64,000 nt of DNA from Nemertoderma westbladi (Eukaryota; Xenacoelomorpha; Nemertodermatida; Nemertodermatidae): contig JAUCBJ010006245.1 of NCBI GenBank assembly GCA_032718475.1, positions 1 through 64,000 on the forward strand, given 5' to 3'. Of this stretch, positions 31,224 to 42,800 are shown piece by piece (the stretch's first letter is position 1; each line of letters opens with the position of its first letter). Below the pieces are notes generated by a model. That model had not been told where the DNA came from and did not search any database. It worked only from the letters and a program-made list of their open reading frames with translations. Position numbers and translations under genes: made by a program.

Positions 31224-32306
31224 TCATTTGTGTAGCCTTTCCCTGCGCCTGAACAGTGAGCGCAACTCATTATTTATCCACTTAGGGTCGCTGGATCTGG
31301 TTTTTATTTTGTGGCTGGGAATAAATCTATTCGTACCTTCAAGTAAAGTCTCTGTGAGAAAATTAACACCTTCAACAGGGTCATCGGCATGTGCACCAAA
31401 GTAGCTACTAAGACATTTGCTATTTAGGAATTGTCTGAATTCTCCCCAGTTCGCTTTGTCATAATCCCATACGGTACGAATGAAAAGGGGTGGCGGTTTG
31501 ATATCAACGTTTAAGTCGATAAAAATTGGCGAGTGGTCAGAAATAGGAAGGTTGTTGTCAAAACAAATATCAGCATGTGCGTCCGCCTTAATTTTCAGGG
31601 GAAGTAAATTAGTGAATAATAAGTCAATGCAAGATTGGGATTGGGATCGAGTTATAGAGTTTATCACTTGGGTAAAACCAGTTAAAGAGCAGAATTTGTT
31701 TACTAGAAAAGGAGTTTGGTGAAAACAGTTGGTATTAAAGTCACCTAAAAGAAGAATTCCATCATATTTATACGCTGTCGTGATGTTACAAATAACATCG
31801 TACAAGGTATCCCAGTACTGTGCAGTAGGTTCGGTGGGTGTGTAAAGACCAATCACGAGAACTTTTAATTTTACGATGAAAATATCAATAAATATTAATT
31901 CTAGACCTTGCGAGTTAAAGGCCCTGCCAGTGCGTCTGAGATGGGGTAATGACTCCCTGATAAATAACCCGACACCACCGTACCCCGAGTTGTCAGCGCG
32001 GGGTTTGTCATAGTATTTATAAGAGTGTTTGTTCAGCTCACTTTCATGGTCAGCTGCCGTACATTTTAAAAACTATGTTTCCGTTACAATAAAAATATCA
32101 ATATTTAAATCTAAGATAGTGTCGTAAATTATTTTTAACTTGTCAGTGCAGATTTTGTTATTTAATTTTGGTAAAAGGCTGCGGACATTATGGTGCCATA
32201 CAGAGAGCGGGCCAGGGTTACTCTCTATATCACCGCAAAGAAGGATCGATATGGAAGATGGTTGGAAGGTAATTGAATATACTACTGTGGCTAATAAAAC
32301 ATACAC
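31224..32306 (-). pseudogene. CR1-like ORF2, 2A-like leader and apurinic-type endonuclease
   Basis: The frame begins with a hydrophobic leader (YVLLATVVYSITF), the 2A-like GDIESNPGP, then the endonuclease: WHHNVRSLLPKLNNK, FIVTET, SGYGGVGLFIR, LLGDFNTNCF and SDHSPIFIDL. Family knowledge: this EN nicks the target for target-primed reverse transcription. It is broken by TAG at 32073-32075 (where W is usual) and TGA at 31224-31226, all in one frame. No clear ATG precedes the leader; an in-frame stop lies ~90 nt upstream. Confidence 0.85.
32208..32231 (-). other. 2A-like ribosome-skipping motif
   Basis: Encodes DIESNPGP, preceded by G. It matches the D(V/I)ExNPGP signature at which ribosomes release the upstream peptide between G and P. 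It follows a hydrophobic segment and directly precedes the endonuclease, the arrangement reported for some echinoderm and mollusc CR1-like elements. Confidence 0.85.
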
Positions 32307-32309
32307 TGG

Positions 32310-33293
32310 ATGCCACTGGGTACTGTTTGCAAACCAATAAGAACCATAATAAAACGTGAAAATTTTGAATATGGTTTGTTGTGGCTATCCGCCACATTTT
32401 GTCGGATAATGTAGAAACATTTGGTTGTTACTGGCTTGCAAACAATATAATGCATTATTAGTAAGTTTAAAGTTTGAACAAACAAGAAAAAGTGGCCAGT
32501 GGAATGGGGCTGTGAGTAATAAAACAACGCGCAATGTCAGTCGAGTCGGGCTATGTACGAAAACTGTACTTCTACATAAACAAACCAAAATACAACTTAC
32601 ATAAACGGACAACAAATATAAAACAACCATCACCCAATATAATTCTAGTTCACTATACAACAAGAAACTGGCTGTAGCACAGTACGCCAACGCTTAAGCA
32701 ACAGTGAGGCAGGTATCAGACCGCACATGACTTCCCACGGGAGAGTCAACAGTGCATTTTTACGTGTGGCAGGTCAAATATTTTGTGCCGGAATACTGGT
32801 ACAAAGTACCGGTATAAAAGGCATTATTAGACAAAAATAACATTTATATATTAATACCGGTAAGTGTGTATATACGATATAGAAAACGGTACTGCCTGAC
32901 TGGTGGTATATACGATGTAGAAAAACGGTACTTGGAGTAATTTAAACTTAACTGGGGGTAATTAATTGTATACCAATACCGGTAGGCCTACAGTAAAAAG
33001 AAAGGAAAGGGAAGTAAATCTGAAATCTCCAATATAGGACAAAACTACAAAAATATATTATAGTTTCCATTAACTGATCAAGGCTAGATAAGCAAAACAT
33101 AGTATATGTATGTGTATGTACAGATATATATATTGTATGTTAAGTATGAACCTGTTTATTCAAAGCAACATCTTGGCGGCGGTAGTAGTACTAGTACATA
33201 GTACACTGCTGCATGATGCAACAGCGGTACGAAGAACGTAAAAGATACTAGGAACCAGTACTGCAGTATAGAATAGGCCAATTTGCCAAACGT
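32310..33293 (-). other. Spacer between ORF1 and ORF2 of the CR1-like element
   Basis: No convincing ORF. Several CCGGTA/TACCGG words cluster at 32790-33000. Another small insertion within the element is possible but was not delimited. Confidence 0.45.
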
Positions 33294-34043
33294 CTACTCG
33301 CCTTTACTTAGACCTGAACCACGAATTAGAGTGCCGATGTCCACATCGCTGTGGATTGGCACAGGTTTGACACCCTCCTGGGCCTTAGCCATGATGGTTC
33401 CATTGAATGTATATGCCGAGTGAAGCAGACCATTCCGTTTGTGCTCCTTTAAAGTACTGAGTAGAGTGGCACGTCTTTTTGTCAGATGTTCGGTAATAAA
33501 GAGGCTGTTTGATGCAACCGAACCCTTGTTTTTCATAACATGGATTTTCTTTGCCTGGGACAGAAGACAGACTAGAACGGGTCGCGATTTACCATGGTCA
33601 TTCTTCTTTACCCCGAAACGATGAGAGATATCTATGTCCGAAGGCTGCAACCCGAGATCGTGAAGAACTGGATGGTGATCTTTATTCTCTGGCAGAGCGT
33701 GAATCAGGAAATTGGACCTTCGAGATAACTGATCGAGGTCATCGAACTTTGTATCAAATGTGGCTAATCTAGACTTAAGCGAAGCCGCTTCTATCTCAAG
33801 TTGATCGACGCGAAGTAGTAAGGCGGACAGTTCCGACGTGTCTTTTTTGATGGACGATACTTCCTTCTTAAGGCTGGTGATATCGTTAATTACTTTCTTC
33901 AGGGGCGCAACCTCGGACTTGAGGAAGGAGATATCGTCAGAAAGCTTGCTTATAGCAGAAAGGATTTCGGAATTGCTGCCGTCTAACTCCTTGTTGGTAG
34001 CAGGTGTATTAGAGGAAGAACGTGACTGAGTTGAACGAGACAT
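33294..34043 (-). CDS. CR1-like ORF1 protein, 249 aa
   Basis: Starts at ATG 34043 (MSRSTQSRSSSNTP). Residues ~25-95 form a long coiled coil (heptads in ISKLSDDISFLKSEVAPLKK, VSSIKKDTSELSALLLRV). Residues ~108-200 resemble the RRM-like RNA-binding core of LINE ORF1 proteins (RSNFLIHALPENK, HRFGVKKNDHGKSRPVLVCL). The end is FNGTIMAKAQEG and a short tail. The role is expected to be trimerisation and nucleic-acid chaperoning of the element RNA. The frame is intact and there is no zinc knuckle. Confidence 0.8.
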   Translation of the reverse strand: MSRSTQSRSSSNTPATNKELDGSNSEILSAISKLSDDISFLKSEVAPLKKVINDITSLKKEVSSIKKDTSELSALLLRVDQLEIEAASLKSRLATFDTKFDDLDQLSRRSNFLIHALPENKDHHPVLHDLGLQPSDIDISHRFGVKKNDHGKSRPVLVCLLSQAKKIHVMKNKGSVASNSLFITEHLTKRRATLLSTLKEHKRNGLLHSAYTFNGTIMAKAQEGVKPVPIHSDVDIGTLIRGSGLSKGE

Positions 34044-34264
34044 CGCATACAGTTATATGTAGAGCTGTTTTGAGGATGAGTTATATTTGCCGAGTACCGA
34101 TATTGTGTAAATACTTAGAAATGTGCTACCGGTTGCCGGTAATAATAAGCAGGTATGTATCCCACAGGCAGGTTGTTAGGGTCTGACAGCAGAGCCTACC
34201 ACATCATAATAACGGTAAGTACAGCAGTACAGCAGTGATTCAGCAGCAGTGATTGCATTCCTTT

Positions 34265-34942
34265 TTATCGCTTATTATCAATTATACCTTTCTCCACCAT
34301 GGATTCAATTTCGAGCTTGGCCTTCTCTCTAAGAGCAAATGGAACTTGACGAGAAGTGGTTAAAGAGAAAGGAATGTTGTTTGGTTGAAGATGAATCTTC
34401 ATTGGTTTGCCTTGCATAGGCTTGTGATGTTCCACTGTGGAGAAAACATCTGGGAATAGTTCTAAAATTTGGTTACATATTGAATCAATGTCTGACTCAG
34501 AGGGATTTTCTGGAATTGTGTGTAGCTGATCACAATATTGTATGGAGTGTTCTGATTGGACATTGCAGATTTGTGTGGGAAAGTCAGTTGGAATGATTTT
34601 GAGATCTCGACAAGTTATCCAACCAAGAAGAAATCCATCAGACTTTCCAATCACGTGTATAGTTGTCACAGAGGTAAAATTTCCAAGTGTAATAGAGCAG
34701 GGAAGTTGTCCAAGAACCTTAAGCGAATTATGTCTGAAACTGTTAAGTGGAAGATTGCTGTGTTCCAAGTCAGACAGTTGGAGTCCAAATTTGTTAAATA
34801 CAGAATCGGACATTATGTTTGTTGGAGATCCAGTGTCTGGTAGAGCCTTGATATTATCTAGCTGGATACCTACTGAGAAATTAAAAGGGTCGAGGGAAAC
34901 TATAACTTCTGGTGTAGGCTTTTCATCAAGAGTTATAAACAT
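34265..34942 (-). pseudogene. Gypsy-like protease and start of RT
   Basis: The aspartic protease motif is ALPDTGSPTNIMSDSVF (DTG present), with LGWITCRDLKI in the flap/linker. The RT fingers start with EHHKPMQGKPMKIHLQ and ALREKAKLEIESMVEKGII. The frame then reads a few residues of the CR1-like insertion and stops; the RT resumes at ~27525. The protease would process gag-pol. Confidence 0.85.
34278..34291. repeat. Target duplication of the CR1-like element, right copy
   Basis: TCAATTATACCTTT, identical to 27526-27539. Confidence 0.92.
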
Positions 34943-34989
34943 GATTTACTGAGGATTCAATGTAACCAACATTGGAAGATGGGGTTTTC

Positions 34990-36110
34990 AAATACGTTTC
35001 ATCCCATTTCAAACTACAAACTCTGATCCAATGTCCAGTATTTTTGCATAGGGACAGGTTGATTCGTTTGCAGGGCAAGTGGACATGTCCTTATGTAGGT
35101 CATTACCACACCATAGACATTTCTTCCTTAAATGTTGTGGAATCCGGTCACGGGACTTACTGCGATATCGAGGCCGTGACCTGTCTGGCGAGTTCCTCCG
35201 ACACTCTTTCTGTGTTTTGTAAGTATTACCTTTTATACAGTTTACTGTAGCTCCTGGGTTGGCGAATTTATGGCCGGCCTCCTCCCGGCGGCAGAATGCG
35301 ATGACGTCGTCAAGGTGTGGGTATGGACGAATCGCCATGAGGCATCGGCGGATCTCCTCGTCTCGTAGCCCAACACGTATTCTATCTGCCAGACGTTAGT
35401 CGAAGCAATGGTTGCAAAGTTCGGCATCCTGCCCTAGGTTCCTTAAGGCTAAGATAAATTGGTCAAAAATTTCTCCGGGCATTTGGAATTGGCGTTCGAA
35501 AGCTTGGCGTTCACGTCCTAAATCACGTTTTTCTTGGAAATAAGTTGCAATTGCATCGAGTCTGTCATTGATTGATATCGCATTTCCCGGTTCGGCGGGT
35601 TGGACGTCGATGTGCGACAGAACGTCCTGTACATCTTGGTGTAAAGCGCGACGGAATGCCGCTAGTTGCTCCGGTTCAGGGAATTCTACAAGATGTACGA
35701 GAGTTGCGTAGTCGTCCCAAGTTGTACGCCAATGGCGAAATGCTCCAACCGAGGTATTCAGGTTTAAAATCGACGGAGGGTGAGGGGCAGCTGATCTGGC
35801 GAGATCATGACGAGGTAGATGCAGTTGAGTCGGCCTAATGTCAGCAGGAACAGTGGGAGGAACACGATGTTATGCCCCATTATTTGTAGCATCTCTGCAT
35901 GTTCAGTGCGACGTCGCTGTTCGTCCTCTGCGCGTCGTTGTTCCTCGCGTTGTTCCCGGCGTTCTTCCATCTGCATAAGGAATTTTGCCAGGTCGGTTTG
36001 TTGAGGAGGATCCCCGGCTTCGAACTCGAGGATTCTGTACAGCTGTTTGCGTAAATTAGCTGTCGATGTGTGAGGATTAAACTGTAAACCGGCATTTGTA
36101 GTGGATTTTT
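34990..36110 (-). pseudogene. Gypsy-like gag
   Basis: From the N-terminus: a highly charged helix (MQMEERREQREEQRRAEDEQ), a capsid-like domain (RHWRTTWDDYATLVHLVEF, EIFDQFILALRNLGQDAELC), then a basic stretch and a single knuckle KKCLWCGNDLHKDMSTC plus PANESTCPYAK. An in-frame stop lies at ~35399 and frame changes occur near 35760. It would be the particle protein; this copy is broken. Confidence 0.75.
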
Positions 36111-36241
36111 AATGCGGCTCGGTCGAGTTCATCTATTTTGTCCACAGTGAGGTCCAAGTAATCCTCTGGGTTAATAGCTTCAGCCCTTTATTGTATTCGT
36201 AATTGAATTAGAAAATAAAATAATTCATAAACAAATAATAC

Positions 36242-36259
36242 ATCCTACTCGCAGCGCCA
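36242..36259 (-). other. Primer-binding site
   Basis: Immediately after the 5' LTR the minus strand reads TGGCGCTGCGAGTAGGAT, starting with the TGG complementary to a tRNA CCA end. The tRNA species was not determined. Confidence 0.7.
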
Positions 36260-36432
36260 TGCTGTGATCTTAATAATATAGTTAGATCATGCAAAATGTA
36301 AATTAAGTTTATCCTGTATATAGGTAATCCCATAGTATATTAGTCGTACTTATCCTAAGCTAGAATAAATTTTGAATTTCCCGCCACGTGCATTTAAATG
36401 TTATATAAACATAATAAGGGTAGAACCCACCA
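36260..36432 (-). repeat. 5' LTR of the gypsy-like element
   Basis: Paired with 24645-24817, with a few substitutions. GCTTC target duplication at 36433-36437. Confidence 0.93.
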
Positions 36433-36862
36433 GCTTCTAGATCTAAACAGAAGGCGACGGGGTAGACTCGGAATTGCATTAAAATTGCCACTATCATGTT
36501 GAACAGATTAGGTCCAGCCATTAGTTCAGAGTTGAGACTATGGCCTTTCCACGTTGCTGCAGTGTCCATTACCACACGTAATTTGTTATTTTTGTTGGTT
36601 TCTAGAACATAGTGGGTAGGAATATAGTATTGTCAGGGGTCAGGATTCAATATTTCTTCCTTCGTCAGATATTGTCCTATTCCTTTGGAGATGAACTCTT
36701 CCATTTTTGTTTGGAATTGTTCGATTCAGTGGTGTTTTTACGCAATCTAGTTTTTGTCCATCGTAACCTTTTGATTGCTAAGGCAAGGTTGGGTATAAGA
36801 GGTTTTTGTTTATCTCTCCATAACATAGGGACATAATAGTACCCATTTTCAAAGGTAGTATC
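36433..36862 (-). pseudogene. Pao reverse transcriptase, 5' part
   Basis: Minus-strand frames give YYYVPMLWRDKQKPLIP, RVVMDTAATWKGHSLN, and AGPNLFNMIVAILMQF, VYPVAFCLDLEA, the conserved start of Pao RTs, with at least one frameshift between them. The frame is cut by the gypsy-like insertion immediately after the first catalytic motif. Confidence 0.8.
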
Positions 36863-37972
36863 TCATTCCATCATCTTTAGTGATTTTGTGTCTTCCACTG
36901 AGCGAAATTTCTCCTTTGTTGGTACCTCGAAGTGTTCCAAAACCCAATATTGAATTAGTTGTTTCTTCAGAATGTTCATTGGGATTATCTCGTCATAACA
37001 CGGGCATGTTGCTGTGCGTTCATCTTCTTTTGGACCTTCCTGTATGACGTTGATGTAGTGGCTTGACGTTACAGGTATATATTGTGGTTCAAATGGTCCT
37101 ACCACGACCCATCCGAGGGGTGTTAACTCTGCGTGAGGAAGATGTTCCTGATCAACCTTGGAATCACCCCATAATCCATCGAGTACTGTATGTAGAAGTG
37201 GGAAATTGATACCAATAAGTATTGAAACCTGATCAATTTCCATGCCATCGTCTGGTATCTTGATGTCTCTAAGATGTTGGATCCTCTCGAGAGGCCATTC
37301 TGACGCTCGATTATAGTCGATTTTTAGGTTTTCAAACATCATATAATATCAGATATTCTGTAAGATGTATGGTTCAACATCTTTTGTATCAACCAAAGGT
37401 TGTACCCCACATGTTGTTCGATGGGTGTTGAATGTTTTCTTATCAGCCATGGTGTTGATACAGATAGTAGCCTCGCGCAGGGGTAAACCCAGCTGGTTGG
37501 CTAAACATCTGTCTATAAAGGTGCCCATTGAACCATTGTCAAGGAATGCATACGTTGTTACGATTGCGTTTGTGTTGGAGTTTTTGACTTGTATAGGAAT
37601 GATCTTTAGGAATACCACTGCTCCTTTTTTAGAGGCCCACTGCAAAGAGGCTCCCATCGCCGTAATCTCGTCGTCGTTAGTTGGAGGCATTGTGTGGAGT
37701 GTTGCATCCTCATAATAATTTAATTTGAATGACGAGGTAGTTGTTTTCGGCGGTGGCGGAAGAAGTTTAGTGGTATTCTTTTTATCCTTACTCTCTGGAT
37801 GAAGTTTCAACCATGCTTCATATGGTGTTGGGGGTCCACTCGCTACTCTTTTGTATTCATGTGTTAACCATCGGAATTTATCATTTATGTCGAGTTCTGG
37901 ATGTAAATCCGGGCTATGTGCTTCCCGGCGCATGCCATCTTTGGTTGTTCTAGAACACTGATATTTTTCCAA
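36863..37972 (-). pseudogene. Pao protease and flanking region
   Basis: The first ORF (37972-37349) contains the protease: VTTYAFLDNGSMGTFIDRCL, where the catalytic triplet reads DNG instead of D(S/T)G, then ANQLGLPLREATICINTM. The second (37342-36863), just shifted, has SILIGINFPLLHT and ELTPLGWVVVGPF, the DUF1758-like block downstream of the protease in Pao elements. A stop and frame change separate them at ~37345. Confidence 0.8.
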
Positions 37973-37981
37973 GGATTTACA

Positions 37982-38123
37982 ATGTTTCCAGAAATGTCCG
38001 AAACCTTGACAGACTAAACAGGGTCATAGATGGAAGCATGTTTCGTACTTCACTTTATGTGAGAGACTTTGGAATTTTGGACACTGATACATACAATGTT
38101 TTCCACTGCATACATAACATTGT
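37982..38123 (-). pseudogene. Pao gag zinc knuckles
   Basis: Two knuckles are read on the minus strand: QCYVCSGKHCMYQCPKF and, after an in-frame stop (TGA), CLVCQGFGHFWKHC, the latter a perfect CX2CX4HX4C. They would bind element RNA. Confidence 0.75.
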
Positions 38124-38307
38124 TGGACTAGTCCGTTTGGATAGATCCTTATAGGTTCGGCGGACCATGTTGTTGCAAACGCGTCAATATGTGGATTAGT
38201 TGTCCAGAACTCATCATCACTTGAGTAGTAGATATCCCCCTTATCATCTTTGTCATCAATATGTTCGCTCTCGCAAACATTCTCTTCTCCTTCCTGGGAC
38301 TGGATGG

Positions 38308-38877
38308 CTACACTGTGACCGTTGGGATGGTTTTAGGTTTTGTAGCAGATTTTTGGTTTAATTTCTCCGCTTTTCCTTTTCGCAACGCGAGAATGATCTT
38401 TGTCTGCGCCATAGATGGACGTATTCCAGTATAGGATTCTCCCATCTGGACGGATGCCGCAAGGTTGCCATATAGAGGATCCTTAACTCTGTCGGCGTAT
38501 TTCTCCATCCAGTCTGCGAACTCGTAAATGCCGGGTTCAGTCCCATGTCGTATCCGGAATTTTTGCGCTTTGTTCAGCCATTTTTGTTGATCTGAAAAGT
38601 CGAAATTCATAACAATTCTACTCATATTGTCGGTGCTGTTTAGTGCATGCAGACACTTCAAAGTTTGGAGTATTTCCAGACCTTGTCCGATATCGTCCGA
38701 ATATTCTTCGACGTCTGAGTCTGTTGTAATCAGGAATCTGCAATTGGTGACATTGTGTATCACCAATTTCATGATGATGGGCTACCAAAGTTATTTTCCA
38801 ACACGTCCCACGCACTTTGATATCCATCATCCACTCCTTCATAATGTTTGACCTTCTGTAACGCTTTCCCAGATCTA
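38308..38877 (-). pseudogene. Pao gag, C-terminal half
   Basis: Frames contain LDLGKRYRRSNIMKEWMM, then VTNCRFLITTDSDVEEY, FSDQQKWLNKAQKFRI and EFADWMEKYADRV, which match the DUF1759-type gag of Pao elements. A frameshift lies near 38770. It is cut at 38878 by the truncated LINE. Confidence 0.7.
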
Positions 38878-39377
38878 GTACTAGGATCGGCATCATGCCG
38901 GATCATGGATTTTTAAGAATGCTGTGCCGGCTTATTGACAAAATTGCACCGCCACAACTCCCTATCACCCATGACATTTGCTAGAGCATCCGCATCTTCA
39001 CGGCCAGTGTCCTTTAAGATGCGTCTCAAGAAAGTCATGGGCTGTCTACCATGCTTATTCACTCCATGAGGCTGCCAAAGTACAAGATTATGCACTGGCT
39101 GGTCCTCACGGGCGAAAGCAATGTCCTGCAAAGCGGAGGCAATTTTGTTCTAGTGTCAAGCTTGGGGGAACCAATGAGACACCTCCAATGTTATATAGTA
39201 TCTGGTTGGAGATGTGTGCATTGTACTTGACACAATGAACCTGGTGTAGCATTCTTGTGAATGTGCCATCCAGAGATTTGGTGTCCTCAGCAGTTAAAGC
39301 CCAGCTTGAACTTCCATAGGGGAGTACTGGAACTACTGCTGCTCTAAATAATTGGACCTTAAGTTTCCGATTAATTA
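38878..39377 (-). mobile_element. 5'-truncated LINE copy (500 bp) in Pao gag
   Basis: Almost identical in layout to 60890-61390 (same family as the RT at 61133-62337), starting CTAGGATCGGCAT and ending TTCCGATTAATT. Only the 3' end of the ORF and the 3' UTR are present. The left side shows two CTA units (CTAGTACTAGG), like the (CTA)n end of the other copy. Pao gag continues on both sides. Confidence 0.85.
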
Positions 39378-39843
39378 ATTACCAGATAGGTAGGTTAACA
39401 GACGTCGCAATTTTTGTTGTTATGGGGACGTTTTTACAATCCACTTGTGCGATAAAACGCGCTTTAAACGAGATGAATTCTGCTGGGTTTCCACTGAATT
39501 TAGTTGGCTTCTGACGTGGTTTTGGGGGTGCCTTCTTTGGTTTGTCATCTTTTCTCTGTTTCTTCTTAGGGATTTTGTCCTTCCATTTCCTCGGGGGTTT
39601 ATCATTGTCATCATCATGGTACGGGTCATCTGGATCGTTTGGCGGCACCTCAGGACACGCTCTACCGGGTGTATAGCGGTCTGTTGTTAATGCGTGTCTG
39701 GCATAGAATCGGACGTCTTGGGGATGAGATGACAATGGGACTGTTGTATGAGGACGGTTCATTGGCGATTTGTTTCCACCATTATAATATGCTTTGTAAT
39801 GTGAATTGTCTTTGACTTTATACATTGATGAGACACACGGCAA
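39378..39843 (-). pseudogene. Pao gag, N-terminal part
   Basis: Contains a charged K/P-rich linker (PRKWKDKIPKKKQRKDDK) and KFSGNPAEFISFKARFIAQV, the conserved start of the gag domain. The first plausible ATG is at ~39825; no LTR or leader is seen upstream, where the 54-bp array begins within ~15 bases. Confidence 0.7.
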
Positions 39844-39856
39844 TTCTTAGCTAACC

Positions 39857-42800
39857 TAACTAACGCTAACCTAACTGTCTGCAACGTGCTCAACCATTTC
39901 TATCCTCTCTCCAACCCCACTAACCTAACCGTCTGCAACATGCTCAACCGTTTCTATCCTCTCTCCAACTCCACTAACCTAACTGTCTGCAACGTGCTCA
40001 ACCGTTTCTATCCTCTCTCCAACTCCACTAACCTAACTGTCTGCAACGTGCTCAACCGTTCCTGTCCTCTCTCCAACTCCACTAACCTAACTGTCTGCGA
40101 CGTGCTCAACCGTTTCTGTCCTCTCTCCAACTCCACTAACCTAACTGTCTGCGATGTGCTCAACCGTTTCTATCCTCTCTCCAACTCCACTAACATAACT
40201 GTCTGCAACATGCTCAACCGTTCCTGTCCTCTCTCCAACTCCACTAACCTAACTGTCTGCAACGTGCTCAACCGTTTCTATCCTCTCTCCAACTCCACTA
40301 ACCTAACTGTCTGCGACATGCTCAACCGCTTCTGTCCTCTCTCCAACTCCACTAACCTAACTGTCTGCAACGTGCTCAACCGGTTCTATCCTCTCTCCAA
40401 CTCCACTAACGTAACTGTCTGCAACGTGCTCAACCGTTTCTGTCCTCTCTCCAACTCCACTAACCTAACTGTCTGCGACGTGCTCAACCGTTTCTGTCCT
40501 CTCTCCAACCCCACTAACCTAACTGTCTGCAACATGCTCAACCGTTCCTGTCCTCTCTCCAACTCCACTAACCTAACTGTCTGCAATGTGCTCAACCGTT
40601 TCTATCCTCTCTCCAACTCCACTAACCTAACTGTCTGCAACGTGCTCAACCGTTTCTATCCTCTCTCCAACTCCACTAACATAACTGTCTGCAATGTGCT
40701 CAACCGTTCCTGTCCTCTCTCCAACTCCACTAACCTAACTGTCTGCGACATGCTCAACCGTTTCTGTCCTCTCTCCAACCCCACTAACCTAACTGTCTGC
40801 AACATGCTCAACCGTTTCTATCCTCTCTCCAACTCCACTAACCTAACTGTCTGCAACGTGCTCAACCGTTTCTGTCCTCTCTCCAACCCCACTAACCTAA
40901 CTGTCTGCAACGTGCTCAACCGTTTCTGTCCTCTCTCCAACTCCACTAACCTAACTGTCTGCGATGTGCTCAACCGTTTCTATCCTCTCTCCAACTCCAC
41001 TAACCTAACTGTCTGCGACGTGCTCAACCGTTTCTGTCCTCTCTCCAACTCCACTAACCTAACTGTCTGCGATGTGCTCAACCGTTTCTATCCTCTCTCC
41101 AACTCCACTAACCTAACTGTCTGTGACGTGCTCAACAGTTTCTGTCCTCTCTCCAACTCCACTAACCTAACTGTCTGCGACGTGCTCAACCGTTTCTGTC
41201 CTCTCTCCAACTCCACTAACCTAACTGTCTGCGATGTGCTCAACCGTTTCTATCCTCTCTCCAACTCCACTAACCTAACTGTCTGTGACGTGCTCAACCG
41301 TTTCTGTCCTCTCTCCAACCCCACTAACCTAACTGTCTGCGATGTGCTCAACCGTTTCTATCCTCTCTCCAACCCCACTAACCGAACTGTCTGCGATGTG
41401 CTCAACCGTTTCTGTCCTCTCTCCAACCCCACTAACCTAACTGTCTGCAACATGCTCAACCGTTTCTATTCTCTCTCCAACTCCACTAACCTAACTGTCT
41501 GCAACGTGCTCAACCGTTTCTATCCTCTCTCCAACTCCACTAACCTAACTGTCTGCAACGTGCTCAACCGTTTCTATCCTCTCTCCAACTCCACTAACCT
41601 AACTATCTGCAATGTGCTCAACCGTTTCTGTCCTCTCTCCAACTCCACTAACCTAACTGTCTGTAAGGTGCCCAACCATTTCTGTCCTCTCTCCAACTCC
41701 ACTAACCTATTTGTCTGCAACGTGCTCAACTGTTTCTATCCTCTCTCTAACTCCACTAACCTAACTGTCTGCGATGTGCTCAACCATTTCTGTCCTCTCT
41801 CCAACCCCACTAACCTAACCGTCTGCAACATGCTCAACCGCTTCTGTCCTCTCTCCAACTCCACTAACCTAACTGTCTGCAACGTGCTCAACCGTTTCTA
41901 TCCTCTCTCCAACTCCACTAACCTAACTGTCTGCAATGTGCTCAACCGTTTCTGTCCTCTCTCCAACTCCACTAACCTAACTGTCTGTAAGGTGCCTAAC
42001 CATTTCTGTCCTCTCTCCAACTCCACTAACCTATTTGTCTGCAACGTGCTCAACCGTTTCTGTCCTCTCTCCAACTCCACTAACCTAACCGTCTGCAACA
42101 TGCTCAACTGTTTCTATCCTCTCTCCAACTCCACTAACCTAACTGTCTGCGACGTGCTCAACCGTTTCTGTCCTCTCTCCAACCCCACTAACCTAACCGT
42201 CTGCAACATGCTCAACTGTTTCTATCCTCTCTCCAACTCCACTAACCTAACTGTCTGCAACGTGCTCAACCATTTCTATCCTCTCTCCAACCCCACTAAC
42301 CTAACCGTCTGCAACATGCTCAACCGCTTCTGTCCTCTCTCCAACTCCACTAACCTAACTGTCTGCAACGTGCTCAACCGTTTCTATCCTCTCTCCAACT
42401 CCACTAACCTAACTGTCTGCAACGTCCGCAACCGTTTCTGTCCTCTCTCCAACTCCAACTCCACTAACCTAACTGTCTGCAACGTGCTCAACCGTTTCTA
42501 TTCTCTCTCCAACTCCACTAACCAAACCATCTGCAATGTGCTCAACCGTTTCTGTCCTCTCTCCAACTCCACTAACCTAGCCGTCTGCAACGTGCTCAAC
42601 CATTTCTGTCCTCTCTCCAACTCCAACTCCACTAACCTAACTTTCTTCAACGTGCTCAACCGTTTCTGTCCTCTCTCCAACTCCACTAACCTAACTGTTT
42701 GCAACGTGCTCAACCGTTTCTGTCCTCTCTCCAACTCCACTAACCTAACTATCTGCAATGTGCTCAACCGTTTCTGTCCTCTCTCCAACTCCACTAACCT

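Larger units (their letters stand above)
27540..34277 (-). mobile_element. CR1-like non-LTR retrotransposon, near full length (6.7 kb)
   Basis: A 14-bp target duplication flanks it, and the 3' end carries a short A tail (T run from 27540). On the minus strand it has a 5' UTR, ORF1 (34043-33294), a ~1-kb spacer, and ORF2 with a 2A-like motif, endonuclease, proline-rich minisatellite linker, RT and a C-terminal domain. It lies inside the gypsy RT, so it is the youngest member of the nest here. ORF2 has two in-frame stops, one frameshift and an altered RT catalytic pair. Confidence 0.9.
24645..36432 (-). mobile_element. Ty3/gypsy-like LTR retrotransposon inserted in Pao
   Basis: Two 173-bp repeats (24645-24817 and 36260-36432) begin TGCTGTGATC and end CCCACCA on the plus strand, and GCTTC flanks both (24640-24644 and 36433-36437), a 5-bp target duplication. 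The LTRs differ at only a few positions by eye, so the insertion is fairly recent. On the minus strand the order is gag, protease, RT, RNase H, integrase. Without the nested CR1-like element it would be ~5 kb. One frameshift, several stops and altered catalytic residues make it defective. Confidence 0.93.
22176..39850 (-). mobile_element. Decayed BEL/Pao LTR retrotransposon, LTRs not found, interrupted by other elements
   Basis: Reading on the minus strand from 39843 the order is gag, zinc knuckles, aspartic protease, RT, RNase H, integrase, which is the Pao order. Numerous stops and frameshifts break it. It is split by a gypsy-like element (24645-36432) inside the RT and by a truncated LINE (38878-39377) inside gag. 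The 5' side abuts the 54-bp array and the 3' side the 63-bp array; I found no LTR at either. It cannot be active as it stands. Confidence 0.85.

Noticed and set aside
35572-36004. Plus-strand ORFs in the gypsy gag region
   Set aside because: The gag coding potential is on the minus strand; these are antisense.
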